Below, piece after piece: positions 32,168-39,954 of a stretch of DNA of 48,475 nt. Position 1 is the first letter of the stretch; each line of letters opens with the position of its first letter. A model generated the notes under the pieces. It did not search any database. It was given only the letters and a program-made list of their open reading frames with translations, and was not told where the DNA came from. The position numbers and the translations under genes were made by a program. Source of the DNA: Chloroflexia bacterium (lineage in GTDB: Bacteria > Chloroflexota > Chloroflexia > DTKN01); assembly GCA_016928715.1 (NCBI GenBank), contig JAFGKG010000015.1, positions 1 through 48,475 on the forward strand, read 5' to 3'.

Positions 32168-32902
32168 GTGAGTTCGAACAAGATCAGCATCTCGGCTTTT
32201 TTTCCGGCCTACAACGACGGCGGCACCATCGCCAGCATGGTCCTGAACGTCCTGATCACCCTGCGCGAATTGACCGATGACTATGAGGTCATTGTAGTCA
32301 ACGACGGCAGCAGGGACTATACCCCCATGATCCTGGACGAACTGAGCCGGCGCTGCGCGGACGAGGTACGCATCATTCACCACCTCCAGAACCGGGGCTA
32401 TGGCGGCGCGCTGCGCAGTGGCTTTGCCGCCGCCGGCAAGGACTGGGTCTTTTATACCGATGGGGACGCGCAGTACGACCCCCGCGAGTTAAGAGTGTTG
32501 GTCGAGGCGCTGGACGACGGCGTGGACGTGGTCAACGGCTACAAGATCGGCCGCTCCGACCCCCTGGCCCGCAAGATCATTGGCCGCATCTACCATTACA
32601 CGGTCAAGCTGCTCTTTGGCTTCAAGCTGCGCGACGTGGACTGTGACTTTCGCCTGATCCGGCGGGACATCTTTGAGCGCATCCAACTAGAGTCGGAGCA
32701 CGGGACGATCTGCCTGGAAATGGTCAAAAAGATGCAGGATGCCGGATATCGTTTTGCCGAGGTGCCGGTGCACCACTTTCACCGAGCCTATGGGCGGTCA
32801 CAGTTCTTTAACTTTGGCCGTCTCTGGCGGACGGCGCGCGACCTGAGCAAGCTCTGGTGGAAACTGGTGGTGCGAAAGGAACACCTCGGCGGGGAGGCCT
32901 AG
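32168..32902 (+). CDS. Family 2 glycosyltransferase, second copy
   Basis: 244 residues, GTG start with GGAGGC upstream. Motifs SAFFPAYNDGGTIASMV, VIVVNDGSRDYT, NRGYGGALRSGF, FYTDGDAQYDPREL (DxD metal site) and GFKLRDVDCDFRLIRRDIFERI identify a dolichyl-phosphate-sugar-synthase-like GT2. It differs in sequence from the gene at 31400, so the pair is not a recent duplication. The stop precedes the next start by one base. Confidence 0.88.
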   Translation: MSSNKISISAFFPAYNDGGTIASMVLNVLITLRELTDDYEVIVVNDGSRDYTPMILDELSRRCADEVRIIHHLQNRGYGGALRSGFAAAGKDWVFYTDGDAQYDPRELRVLVEALDDGVDVVNGYKIGRSDPLARKIIGRIYHYTVKLLFGFKLRDVDCDFRLIRRDIFERIQLESEHGTICLEMVKKMQDAGYRFAEVPVHHFHRAYGRSQFFNFGRLWRTARDLSKLWWKLVVRKEHLGGEA

Positions 32903-32903
32903 C

Positions 32904-34109
32904 ATGCGTGTCTACATGTTCTCCTGGGAATATCCTCCCCACGTGGTCGGTGGGCTGGGCAAGCACATCATGGAGCTGGCCCCGGCCCTGGCGGCCGAGG
33001 GAGTCGAACTGCACGTCATCACGCCCCAATTGTCCGGAGGAACGCTGGAGGAGGAACGGGGAAAACTATTCGTCCACCGCGTACGGATGCCGCGCATGCA
33101 TGAATACGATTTCCTGAGTTTTGTACAGGAGGGCAACGTGCACCTACTGCAGCAGGCCCAGTGCATACTGGACCACGTGGGGCCACCCGACGTCCTGCAC
33201 GGGCATGATTGGCTGGTCTCCCGAGCCTCGGTAGAGTTCAAGCACCGCCAGCGGATCCCGCTGGTGGCGACCATACACGCCACCGAGCGGGGGCGCGGGC
33301 GGGGGCGACTGGTGGGGCAGCAGGCCTATGCCATCAATGGCACGGAATGGTGGCTGACCTACGAAGCCTGGCGGGTCATCTGTGCCAGCCACTATATGGC
33401 CGGCCAGTTGGGGGATTATTTCGCCACCCCGCCGGACAAGATCGAGGTCATCCCCAACGGCATCGATCCGGCCCGCTTTCAGGCACTGGAGCAAGAGGAC
33501 CTGGGACTGTTTCGCCGGGGCTATGCCACCCCCGAGGAAAAGATCGTCTTTTACGTCGGCCGCATCGTACAGGAAAAGGGCCTGCAGGTGCTGGTAGAGG
33601 CGGCGCCCCGGGTTCTGGACCGTTATCCGCAGGCCAAGTTTATCATCTCGGGCACGGGCATGCTGCTGGACACCCTGCGCCACCGGGCCGGGGAGCTGGG
33701 CGTCTATGAGCGCATCTACTTCACCGGCTTTGTGCCAGACGAGGTGCGCGACCGCCTCTACAAGGTGGCCGACGTGGCCGTCTTTCCCAGCATCTACGAG
33801 CCTTTTGGCATTGTGGCCCTGGAGGCCATGGCCGCCGGGACGCCGGTCGTCGTGGCCGAGACGGGGGGGCTGGCCAACGTCGTGCAGCACGCCGAAACAG
33901 GGATCACCGTGTATCCGGGAGATGCGGATTCCCTGGCCTGGGGCATCCTGCACACCCTGGAGCACCCCCTTTGGGCCCACCAGCGGGCCAAGAATGCCTA
34001 TCACCAAGTATTGGAACAGTACAACTGGACATCGATTGCCCACCGGACCATCCAGACCTACAAACGGGTCCGGCGGGAGGCCGATGAAAGCGAATGGAGT
34101 GCGCAATAG
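32904..34109 (+). CDS. Family 4 glycosyltransferase (glycogen-synthase/starch-like GT-B)
   Basis: 401 residues. N-terminal MRVYMFSWEYPPHVVGGLGKH is the ADP-glucose-type GT-B opening; mid-region DVLHGHDWLVS; C-terminal nucleotide-sugar site VFYVGRIVQEKGLQVLVEAAP and IVALEAMAAGTPVVVAETGG with the E-x7-E motif in FPSIYEPFGIVALEAM. It probably makes alpha-glucosyl or mannosyl linkages; donor and acceptor unknown. Translationally linked to the GT2 gene before it. Confidence 0.88.
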   Translation: MRVYMFSWEYPPHVVGGLGKHIMELAPALAAEGVELHVITPQLSGGTLEEERGKLFVHRVRMPRMHEYDFLSFVQEGNVHLLQQAQCILDHVGPPDVLHGHDWLVSRASVEFKHRQRIPLVATIHATERGRGRGRLVGQQAYAINGTEWWLTYEAWRVICASHYMAGQLGDYFATPPDKIEVIPNGIDPARFQALEQEDLGLFRRGYATPEEKIVFYVGRIVQEKGLQVLVEAAPRVLDRYPQAKFIISGTGMLLDTLRHRAGELGVYERIYFTGFVPDEVRDRLYKVADVAVFPSIYEPFGIVALEAMAAGTPVVVAETGGLANVVQHAETGITVYPGDADSLAWGILHTLEHPLWAHQRAKNAYHQVLEQYNWTSIAHRTIQTYKRVRREADESEWSAQ

Positions 34110-34118
34110 ACGGAGGAG

Positions 34119-34835
34119 ATGATGCTCTTAGCCGAGATGACCTGGCGGCAGGTCGCCGCCTACCTAGAGAAGGACGATCGGATCATGCTGCCGGTGGGCA
34201 GCACGGAGCAGCACGGCCCGCGGGCCGTGCTGGGCACCGACTTTATCGCACCGGCCGGCATCGCGGCGCAGGCCGGCCAAGAGAGCGGGGTCTTGGTGGC
34301 GCCGGCCGTGCCCTACGGCATGGCCCTGCACCACATGGCCTTTCCCGGCACCATGAGCCTGCGGCCCAGCAGCCTGCAGTTGCTCCTCTATGACCTGCTC
34401 TCCTCGCTGGCCCGGCACGGTTTCCGGCGGGTGCTGCTGCTCAACGGCCACGGGGGCAACGTCCCCTCCCTGATGGCCGCCATCGCCGAGGTCAACGACG
34501 TGCACCAGGACCTGCGGCTCAAGCTGCGCTCCTGGTGGGAACTGCCGGGCGTCCAGGCCGTCCTGAACGAGGCCTTTGGCGACAAGGAAGGGGGGCACGG
34601 CACCCCGGGCGAGACCTCGCTGGTCATGGCCATGCGGCCGGGCATCGTCTCGGACGAGCCGGTGGAGGTGCACGCGGTGAACCGGCCGCCGGTCTGGCTG
34701 AACGCCAGGCTCTGGGCCGAGACCTTTGCCGACGGCTCGGCCGGCGCCGACGCCAACCTGGCCTCGGCGGACTGGGGCCGGCGGCTCTTGCAGGCAGCGG
34801 TGACCGACCTGCTGCAGGAATTGGAGCAGTGGTAG
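34119..34835 (+). CDS. Creatininase-family amidohydrolase
   Basis: 238 residues, tandem ATGATG after GGAGGAG. Metal-site motifs GSTEQHGPRAVLGTD (Glu-x-His and Asp ligands) and LLLNGHGGNVPS (His ligand) are those of the creatininase/MftE/ArfB family, Zn or Fe/Mn amidohydrolases; GGHGTPGETSLVMAM gives the second conserved Gly-His and Glu. The family acts on creatinine, formamidopyrimidines or peptide-derived cofactors; no cofactor cluster is here to specify the role. Confidence 0.88.
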   Translation: MMLLAEMTWRQVAAYLEKDDRIMLPVGSTEQHGPRAVLGTDFIAPAGIAAQAGQESGVLVAPAVPYGMALHHMAFPGTMSLRPSSLQLLLYDLLSSLARHGFRRVLLLNGHGGNVPSLMAAIAEVNDVHQDLRLKLRSWWELPGVQAVLNEAFGDKEGGHGTPGETSLVMAMRPGIVSDEPVEVHAVNRPPVWLNARLWAETFADGSAGADANLASADWGRRLLQAAVTDLLQELEQW

Positions 34836-34869
34836 ATCGGCCTGGCAGCGCGCCGGCCGAGGAGCGTGG

Positions 34870-36189
34870 ATGAAGGTATACCTGGTCACACTGGGCTGCC
34901 CTAAAAACGAGGTAGACAGTGCGGGGATGGCCTGGCAGTTGGAGCGCGCCGGCCACCGCCTGGTCGAGCGGCCCCAGTGGGCCGACGTACTCATCGTCAA
35001 TACCTGCGGCTTTATCGCCCCGGCCCGGGAGGAATCGCTGGGCGTCCTGCGCGAGTTAGCCGAGGACAAGCGGCCGGGGCAGCACCTGGTGGCGGCGGGC
35101 TGCATGGCCGGCCTCTACGCCGACCAACTCCGTGGGGTGAGCGGCGTGGACGCCCTTCTGGACACCCTGCGCTGGCCCGAGATCGTCCAACTCTTGCAGC
35201 GCCTGGAGGGAAAGCCGCCGGCCGGGCCCGGACAGCGCATACTCTCCTCCAGCGAGGCCGCGCGGGAGGGAATTGGCCTCAGTGCAGCCTGGGGGGGCAG
35301 CGCCTACCTCAAGATCGCCGATGGCTGCGACGCGCGCTGTGCCTTTTGTACCATCCCCCGGATCAAGGGGCCCTACCGCAGCGTGCCCCAGGAAAACCTG
35401 CTGGCCGAGGCCCGCGTCCTGGTCGAGGCCGGTGTGCGCGAGATCATTCTCATCGCCCAGGACACCACCGCGTACGGCCGCGATTGGGGGCTGCGGGATG
35501 GCCTGGCGGAGCTGCTGGAGGCGCTGCTGCGGCACGTCCCCGAACTGCCCTGGCTGCGCCTGATGTACACCTATCCTGGACGCATTACGCCCCGCCTGGT
35601 GGAGGTGTTGGCGAGCCATCCCCAGATCTGCCCCTACCTGGATATTCCCCTGCAGCACGCCCACCCGGACACGCTGCGGCGCATGGGACGGCCGGCCGAC
35701 CCCAAGGCGCTGCGGGGGCTGCTGCGGCGCCTGCGCCGGGCCATCCCCGATTTGGTCCTGCGCACGACCTTGATCGTCGGCTATCCGGGCGAGACGGAGC
35801 AAGAGTTCGCCGCACTGCGAGACCTCGTCTTGGAGCAGGCCTTTGAGCGCTTGGGGATTTTCCCCTACTACCGCGAGGCCGGCACACCGGCGGCCGAGCT
35901 GCCCGAGCAGGTGCCGGCGGAGGTCGCCCTGGCCCGCCGGGACGAGTTAATGCAGCTCCAGCAGCAGATCGTCCAACGCTGGGGAGAGAGGCAGGTCGGA
36001 CGGACGGTGGAGGTATTGGTGGAGGGGGTCAGCGAGGAGGGGATCACCGTCGGGCGCAGCCATTGGGACGCGCCCGAGGTGGACGGACTGGTACTGGCCC
36101 AGGGCCAGGCCGAGATCGGCTCGCTGGTGCCAGTTCGGATCGACGCCGCCTCGGTCTATGACCTGTGGGGAACGGTGGTCGAGGAATGA
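34870..36189 (+). CDS. rimO: Ribosomal protein uS12 methylthiotransferase RimO
   Basis: 439 residues. The N-terminal MTTase domain has Cys10 (LGCPKNEVDS), Cys46 (VNTCGF) and Cys78 (AAGCMAG) for the auxiliary [4Fe-4S] cluster; the radical SAM motif is Cys153-x3-Cys157-x2-Cys160 (DGCDARCAFCTIPRIKG), followed by a C-terminal TRAM domain (VGRTVEVLVEGVSEEG). LGCPKNEVDS and GPYRSVP favour RimO over MiaB. It adds a methylthio group to an Asp of ribosomal protein S12. Convergent with the blaI-like gene, four bases apart. Confidence 0.93.
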   Translation: MKVYLVTLGCPKNEVDSAGMAWQLERAGHRLVERPQWADVLIVNTCGFIAPAREESLGVLRELAEDKRPGQHLVAAGCMAGLYADQLRGVSGVDALLDTLRWPEIVQLLQRLEGKPPAGPGQRILSSSEAAREGIGLSAAWGGSAYLKIADGCDARCAFCTIPRIKGPYRSVPQENLLAEARVLVEAGVREIILIAQDTTAYGRDWGLRDGLAELLEALLRHVPELPWLRLMYTYPGRITPRLVEVLASHPQICPYLDIPLQHAHPDTLRRMGRPADPKALRGLLRRLRRAIPDLVLRTTLIVGYPGETEQEFAALRDLVLEQAFERLGIFPYYREAGTPAAELPEQVPAEVALARRDELMQLQQQIVQRWGERQVGRTVEVLVEGVSEEGITVGRSHWDAPEVDGLVLAQGQAEIGSLVPVRIDAASVYDLWGTVVEE

Positions 36190-36193
36190 GCGG

Positions 36194-36613
36194 TCAAGCA
36201 GCCTGGGCCTGCAGAACCTGGCGCAGGTGCTCGAGTTTTTCCGGCTGCTCTTCGGAAAGGTATTCCACCAGGTAGTCGATGGTCTTGTCCTCGTAGGCCT
36301 CGATCAGGCCGCCCAACACAGAGTGCATCACCCACTGGTCGAACTCGGCCTTGGTCATGGCCGGGCGGTAGAGATAGGCCATGCCCTGGCGATTGCGAGC
36401 CAGGATACCCTTGTCGAACAGGCGGCTCATGGTCGTCATGACGGTGGTATAGGCAATTTCGCGCCGGCCGGACAGAATGCGATGGATCTGCCGCACGGTA
36501 GACGGACCCCGCTGCCACACCGCGCGCATAATCTCGGCCTCCAGCGGGCCGAGCACCTTGCCCAGTCCTGGCCGGGCTGGGTTAAAGCGCACCCGCATCT
36601 GTAACTGCTCCAT
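36194..36613 (-). CDS. BlaI/MecI/CopY-family transcriptional repressor
   Basis: 139 residues from ATG 36613 after AAGGAGGG; an upstream in-frame start has no ribosome site. Winged helix: LGPLEAEIMRAVWQRGPSTVRQIHRILSGRREIAYTTVMTTMSRLFDKGILARNRQGMAYLYRP, read here in pieces, is the BlaI/MecI DNA-binding domain with its family pattern VxxxLSxxxxxAYTTVMTTMxRL; a C-terminal helical dimer region follows. No BlaR-type sensor protease is adjacent, so the signal is unknown. The regulated genes could be its own or the divergent neighbours. Confidence 0.88.
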   Translation of the reverse strand: MEQLQMRVRFNPARPGLGKVLGPLEAEIMRAVWQRGPSTVRQIHRILSGRREIAYTTVMTTMSRLFDKGILARNRQGMAYLYRPAMTKAEFDQWVMHSVLGGLIEAYEDKTIDYLVEYLSEEQPEKLEHLRQVLQAQAA

Positions 36614-36653
36614 AGGTCCCTCCTTGTACGATCCAGGCTTGGCCAAGAACTTG

Positions 36654-36683
36654 ACCATACTGCTACAAACTAGTGTACTACAA
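36654..36683 (-). promoter_or_regulatory. Weak promoter with CTACAA repeats upstream of the BlaI-like gene
   Basis: On the minus strand TTGTAG (36683-36678), 18 bases, TATGGT (36659-36654). The hexamer CTACAA occurs twice on the plus strand (36663-36668 and 36678-36683); BlaI/MecI operators are TACA/TGTA rich, so this could be the autoregulatory site. Confidence 0.35.
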
Positions 36684-36743
36684 TCGAGCAAAAGAGGGCA
36701 GGGGCCTAGATTACAGAGGGATTACAACAGCGCGAGCGCCGCG

Positions 36744-37028
36744 CTATTCAAACAGAGGGGGGACGCGGAACAGACCGTCCTCTTGCTGGGGGCTGTTGGC
36801 GAGGGCTTGCTCCGGGGGCAGTGAGGACTCGACCTCGTCCGGGCGGGTCACATTCTGCCGGGGGGTGATCTGGGCCGTTTCGGCCACTTTGGAGGTATCC
36901 AGCTCGCGCAGGATCTGCATATAATCAAGGATAGCCGCGAGATGTCCCTGCAATTGGCCCAATTCGGCCTCGGTTAATTCCAGACGGGCCAGTTTAGCAA
37001 TGTGGCGAACCTCGTCGCGATCGATCAT
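36744..37028 (-). CDS. gatC: Asp-tRNA(Asn)/Glu-tRNA(Gln) amidotransferase subunit C
   Basis: 94 residues from ATG 37028 (GGAGG upstream; longer in-frame start rejected). MIDRDEVRHIAKLARLELTE and GQLQGHLAAILDYMQILREL then ENVTRPDE-like QNVTRPDEVE are diagnostic of GatC, which clamps GatA and GatB in the complex that amidates misacylated tRNA-Gln or tRNA-Asn. gatA and gatB are not next to it. Ends in a Gln/Pro-rich tail that is a little longer than usual. Confidence 0.93.
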   Translation of the reverse strand: MIDRDEVRHIAKLARLELTEAELGQLQGHLAAILDYMQILRELDTSKVAETAQITPRQNVTRPDEVESSLPPEQALANSPQQEDGLFRVPPLFE

Positions 37029-37087
37029 AGCGGCCTCCGTGGTGGCTATCGCACCTATTGTAGCACAAAGCACCACCGGGAGCAATT

Positions 37088-37116
37088 TTGACATCCAGAC
37101 CTGGCTATGCTAAGAT
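37088..37116 (+). promoter_or_regulatory. Promoter of the ccm operon
   Basis: TTGACA (37088-37093), a 17-base spacer, TAAGAT (37111-37116). The start would lie near 37123, about 16 bases before the ccmA GTG. Confidence 0.8.
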
Positions 37117-37138
37117 AGGCTATCCATGGAGGTAAAAC

Positions 37139-37765
37139 GTGCTTTGTCTGCAACTGCAGGGCCTGGGCAAACGGTATGGGCGGCGGCGCGTCTTTCGTGA
37201 CATCAAGGCCGAGGTGCAGGGGGGGCAGGTCTTGGTAGTCACCGGCCCCAACGGATCGGGAAAATCGACGCTGCTGCGCATCCTGGCCGGCCTAGAGCGG
37301 CCCAGCGAGGGCCAGGTACAGGCCTGGGTCGGTGGGCAGTCCCTAAGCCAGGCGCAGTTGCAGCGTCGTCTGGGGCTGGTTGCAGCGGACGTAGAGCCCT
37401 ATGGGGAGCTAACCGCGCTGGAAAATCTATCCTTTTTTGCCCGCGTCCGCACCATCGGCCTCTCTCTGCTGGACCAAGAGGCCCTACTGGCGCAGGTAGG
37501 GCTAGCCGGACGCGGGCACGACCTGGTGCAGAACTATTCCTGCGGTATGCGTCAGCGGCTCAAATTTGCCTGCGCCATGCTGCATCGGCCGCTGCTGCTG
37601 CTACTGGACGAGCCCGGCGCCAACTTGGACAAAGCCGGCCTAAAGCTGCTGGACAGCCTGATCACGCGGCAGCGGAAGCGGGGGCTGCTGGTGCTGGCGA
37701 CCAACGATCCCCGGGAGACCGCTTATGCCGACTGCGAACTGCCGCTGAAAGGAGCGCCACCATGA
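37139..37765 (+). CDS. ccmA: Haem exporter ATP-binding protein CcmA
   Basis: 208 residues, GTG start after GGAGG. Walker A GPNGSGKST, signature NYSCGMRQRLKFA (the CcmA form of LSGGQ), Walker B LLLLDEPGANLD. The gene pairs with ccmB immediately downstream (ATGA overlap at 37762-37765). CcmAB is the ATPase/permease that releases haem-loaded CcmE in System I cytochrome c maturation. Confidence 0.9.
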   Translation: MLCLQLQGLGKRYGRRRVFRDIKAEVQGGQVLVVTGPNGSGKSTLLRILAGLERPSEGQVQAWVGGQSLSQAQLQRRLGLVAADVEPYGELTALENLSFFARVRTIGLSLLDQEALLAQVGLAGRGHDLVQNYSCGMRQRLKFACAMLHRPLLLLLDEPGANLDKAGLKLLDSLITRQRKRGLLVLATNDPRETAYADCELPLKGAPP

Positions 37766-38445
37766 GCGGGGCCACGACCTGGCTGGTGGCGGTCTGGGCC
37801 GTCTGTGGCAAGGATCTACGCAGCGAGTTCCGCACCCGCTATGCCCTGAGTGCGATCGGCCTCTTTGCCATAACCACACTGACCGTGGTCAGTTTTGCCT
37901 TGGGGCCCTTGGGCCTGGAGCCAGAGATACAGGCGGCCCTGTTCTGGGTCATCCTTTTTTTCTCGTCGATGGCCGGCCTTTCGCGCAGCTTTGTCCGGGA
38001 GGAAGAGCAACGCACCGCGGCAAACCTGCGGCTGGCCGCTCCGGCCACGGCGGTCTACTGGGGCAAATACCTGTTCAACCTGCTGCTACTACTGTTACTG
38101 GAGCTGCTCATCGTCCCCTTAGCCGTGGCCATGATGGGCTTGGAGATCAAGAGCCCGACCCTCTTTTTCCTGATCTTGCTCTGGGGCGATCTCGGCCTGG
38201 CAGCAGTGAGCACCATCGTGGCCGCCATGGTGGTCAAGGCCAGCGCCCGCGGGGCGCTCTTTAGCGTACTTGCCCTGCCGCTGCTGCTGCCCCTGCTCAT
38301 CAGCAGCATTGAGGGGAGCCGACTGGCGCTGGGGGGCGCCGCCCTGGCCGAGGGGCTACCAAGCTTGCAGTTGCTGCTGGCCTATGCGTTGGCCGTGGTG
38401 GCCATCTCGCTGATGTTATTCCCCTTTATTTGGGCGGAGGCTTGA
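37762..38445 (+). CDS. ccmB: Haem exporter permease CcmB
   Basis: 227 residues with six hydrophobic helices: LSAIGLFAITTLTVVSFAL, ALFWVILFFSSMAGLSRSF, LLLLLLLELLIVPLAVAMM, LFFLILLWGDLGLAAVST, LFSVLALPLLLPLLISS and LLLAYALAVVAISLMLFPF. The motif SFVREEEQRTAANLRLAAP is the conserved CcmB cytoplasmic loop. Translationally coupled to ccmA; followed by ccmC. Confidence 0.9.
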   Translation: MSGATTWLVAVWAVCGKDLRSEFRTRYALSAIGLFAITTLTVVSFALGPLGLEPEIQAALFWVILFFSSMAGLSRSFVREEEQRTAANLRLAAPATAVYWGKYLFNLLLLLLLELLIVPLAVAMMGLEIKSPTLFFLILLWGDLGLAAVSTIVAAMVVKASARGALFSVLALPLLLPLLISSIEGSRLALGGAALAEGLPSLQLLLAYALAVVAISLMLFPFIWAEA

Positions 38446-38454
38446 GGTGCGAGC

Positions 38455-39123
38455 ATGAAGCGTTGGCGCGACATAGGCAAGGCCTTGGTAGGCATTTGGA
38501 TGATCGGGGTCATTCTGGCCGCCTTTCTGGTCCCGCCGCCCGCCGAACAGGGCCAGGCCGGCCGGATCATATTTTTTCACATTCCCACCGCCTGGGTAGC
38601 CACGCTGGCCTTTCTACTCTCGGCCTTTTACAGCCTGCGCTATCTACGCGGGCGTCGGTCCCACGATGACCACCGCGCCGCCAACGCGGCCGGCCTGGGC
38701 ATTCTCTTTTGCCTGTTGGCCACAATCACCGGCGCGATCTTTGCCCGGGTCGCTTGGGGAGCCTTTTGGAACTGGGATCCGCGCGAGACATCGATCTTTT
38801 TCCTCCTGCTTTTTTACGCGGCCTATTTCGGGCTGCGCCTGGCATTGCCCGACGAGCAAACGCGGGCCACGCTCAGCGCCGCCTACAATCTGCTGGGCCT
38901 GGTACTGGTGCCCTTTCTGGTCTTTGTAGCGCCCCGCCTGGCAGTGCTGGCGGGCCTGCACCCCGACTCGATCATCAACTTGCGCGGGGAGGGAGGAATG
39001 GAGGGGCCCTATCGGACCGTCTTTTTTGCCTCCCTGGCCGGATTCAGCGGAATCTTTTTCTGGGCCTTTGACCTGGCCAATCGTATGGCCCGGTTGGACG
39101 AGTCCCTGCTGGAGAACGTTTGA
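38455..39123 (+). CDS. ccmC: Haem handling protein CcmC
   Basis: 222 residues. The tryptophan-rich haem-binding motif WGAFWNWDPRETS (from residue 101) and FFHIPTAWVA (His42, a probable haem ligand) identify CcmC/CcsA-family CcmC, which presents haem to CcmE. Six hydrophobic helices are visible. Stop overlaps the ATG of the next small gene (TGATG). Confidence 0.92.
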   Translation: MKRWRDIGKALVGIWMIGVILAAFLVPPPAEQGQAGRIIFFHIPTAWVATLAFLLSAFYSLRYLRGRRSHDDHRAANAAGLGILFCLLATITGAIFARVAWGAFWNWDPRETSIFFLLLFYAAYFGLRLALPDEQTRATLSAAYNLLGLVLVPFLVFVAPRLAVLAGLHPDSIINLRGEGGMEGPYRTVFFASLAGFSGIFFWAFDLANRMARLDESLLENV

Positions 39124-39269
39124 TGAACGATGTCTATATCGTTATGGTGGTCACCCTAGTTGTCTGGCTGGGCATCCTGCTCTATCTGTGGATACTGGAC
39201 CGCAAGCTGCGCTCCCTGGAGAAGGAGCTCCAACAGCAACAGCCCCCTGGCGCCCGGACGGAGCATTAG
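39123..39269 (+). CDS. ccmD: CcmD-like small membrane protein
   Basis: 48 residues from ATG 39123, overlapping the ccmC stop. One membrane helix (YIVMVVTLVVWLGILLYLWIL) followed by a charged tail (DRKLRSLEKELQ), the size and shape of CcmD, which helps release CcmE from CcmABC. Position directly after ccmC supports it. ccmE and ccmF are not in the window. Confidence 0.75.
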   Translation: MNDVYIVMVVTLVVWLGILLYLWILDRKLRSLEKELQQQQPPGARTEH

Positions 39270-39279
39270 CTGCGGCGGT

Positions 39280-39419
39280 TATGCCAAGTGACAAGGTAGA
39301 GCAAGCCCTGGAAAGAGGGCAGCATCTCTATCCGAGCGGACTGGATCCGGCGCGATCCCGACCTGGCCCGGCTGCAGGTGGACGAGCGTTTCTGGCTCTT
39401 GCTGATGGGCGCCCGGCAG
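39280..39419 (+). pseudogene. Possible frameshifted remnant of a TPR-type protein
   Basis: After ccmD an ATG frame (39280) reads MPSDKVEQALERGQHLYPS, and from 39324 another frame reads ISIRADWIRRDPDLARLQ then VDERFWLLLMGARQL. The second piece looks like the closing helix of TPR proteins (RxDPDLARLRxDxRFxxLL). Together they suggest a broken short gene, but the evidence is thin. Confidence 0.3.
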
Positions 39420-39441
39420 CTTGTTGAACGGAGAGGTCACG

Positions 39442-39810
39442 ATGTCAAAATTCGTCAAGAAGCTTTGGCCCAGTGTTCGGATGACCCTGATCTCCCTGTT
39501 AATCGCGGTGGTTTTAGCACTCGTGCTAGGCTATATGAGTGGTTGCCGGCAGGCCTGCGCCTTTTCCAATGCCTTTTTTTGGAGCGCGGCCGCTGTTTTT
39601 TTGATTGGCGGCGCCGTCGCCGCGGTTGGCGGGCGCGGCCAGCACCGCCAGATCGAGAGCGGACGGCGTTCCCTGCGGGAACTGGAGCGGGAGAAGGAGC
39701 GCTCACGGCAGGAACGTTACCGGGCCCGTGAGCTGGCCATCAACCAGGGGATTGCCATCGCCCTGGCTGGTGTTCCGCTGCTCTTGATCACCTGGTTATT
39801 ATGCCCTTGA
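39442..39810 (+). CDS. Small membrane protein of unknown function
   Basis: 122 residues from ATG 39442 (GGAGAGG upstream; an in-frame TTG at 39421 is less likely). Two N-terminal helices (MTLISLLIAVVLALVLGYM and FFWSAAAVFLIGGAVAAVGG) are linked by a short Cys-containing loop (SGCRQACAF), then a charged coiled-coil segment (RRSLRELEREKERSRQERYRA), then a C-terminal helix (GIAIALAGVPLLLITWLL). Not recognised. Confidence 0.65.
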   Translation: MSKFVKKLWPSVRMTLISLLIAVVLALVLGYMSGCRQACAFSNAFFWSAAAVFLIGGAVAAVGGRGQHRQIESGRRSLRELEREKERSRQERYRARELAINQGIAIALAGVPLLLITWLLCP

Positions 39811-39814
39811 AGCG

Positions 39815-39843
39815 TTGACAGCCCTTGCGTTTTATGGGATAAT
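39815..39843 (+). promoter_or_regulatory. Promoter of the ior-rsb operon
   Basis: TTGACA (39815-39820), a 17-base spacer, GATAAT (39838-39843). Transcription start is expected near 39850, about 105 bases before iorA. Confidence 0.82.
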
Positions 39844-39892
39844 AGCCTTATCAGAGGGGGGCTGTCTATGATTGGCCCCTTGATTTAAACTC

Positions 39893-39909
39893 CCCCTGTC
39901 AACCAGGGG
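39893..39909 (+). promoter_or_regulatory. Short hairpin in the iorA leader
   Basis: CCCCTG / CAGGGG form a 6-bp stem with a TCAAC loop, 45 bases before the iorA start. No U-run follows, so it is not a terminator; role unknown. Confidence 0.35.
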
Positions 39910-39954
39910 CATATTGTGCTGGCCAATGGAGGCCCGCCAGAAAGGAGCAGAGCG

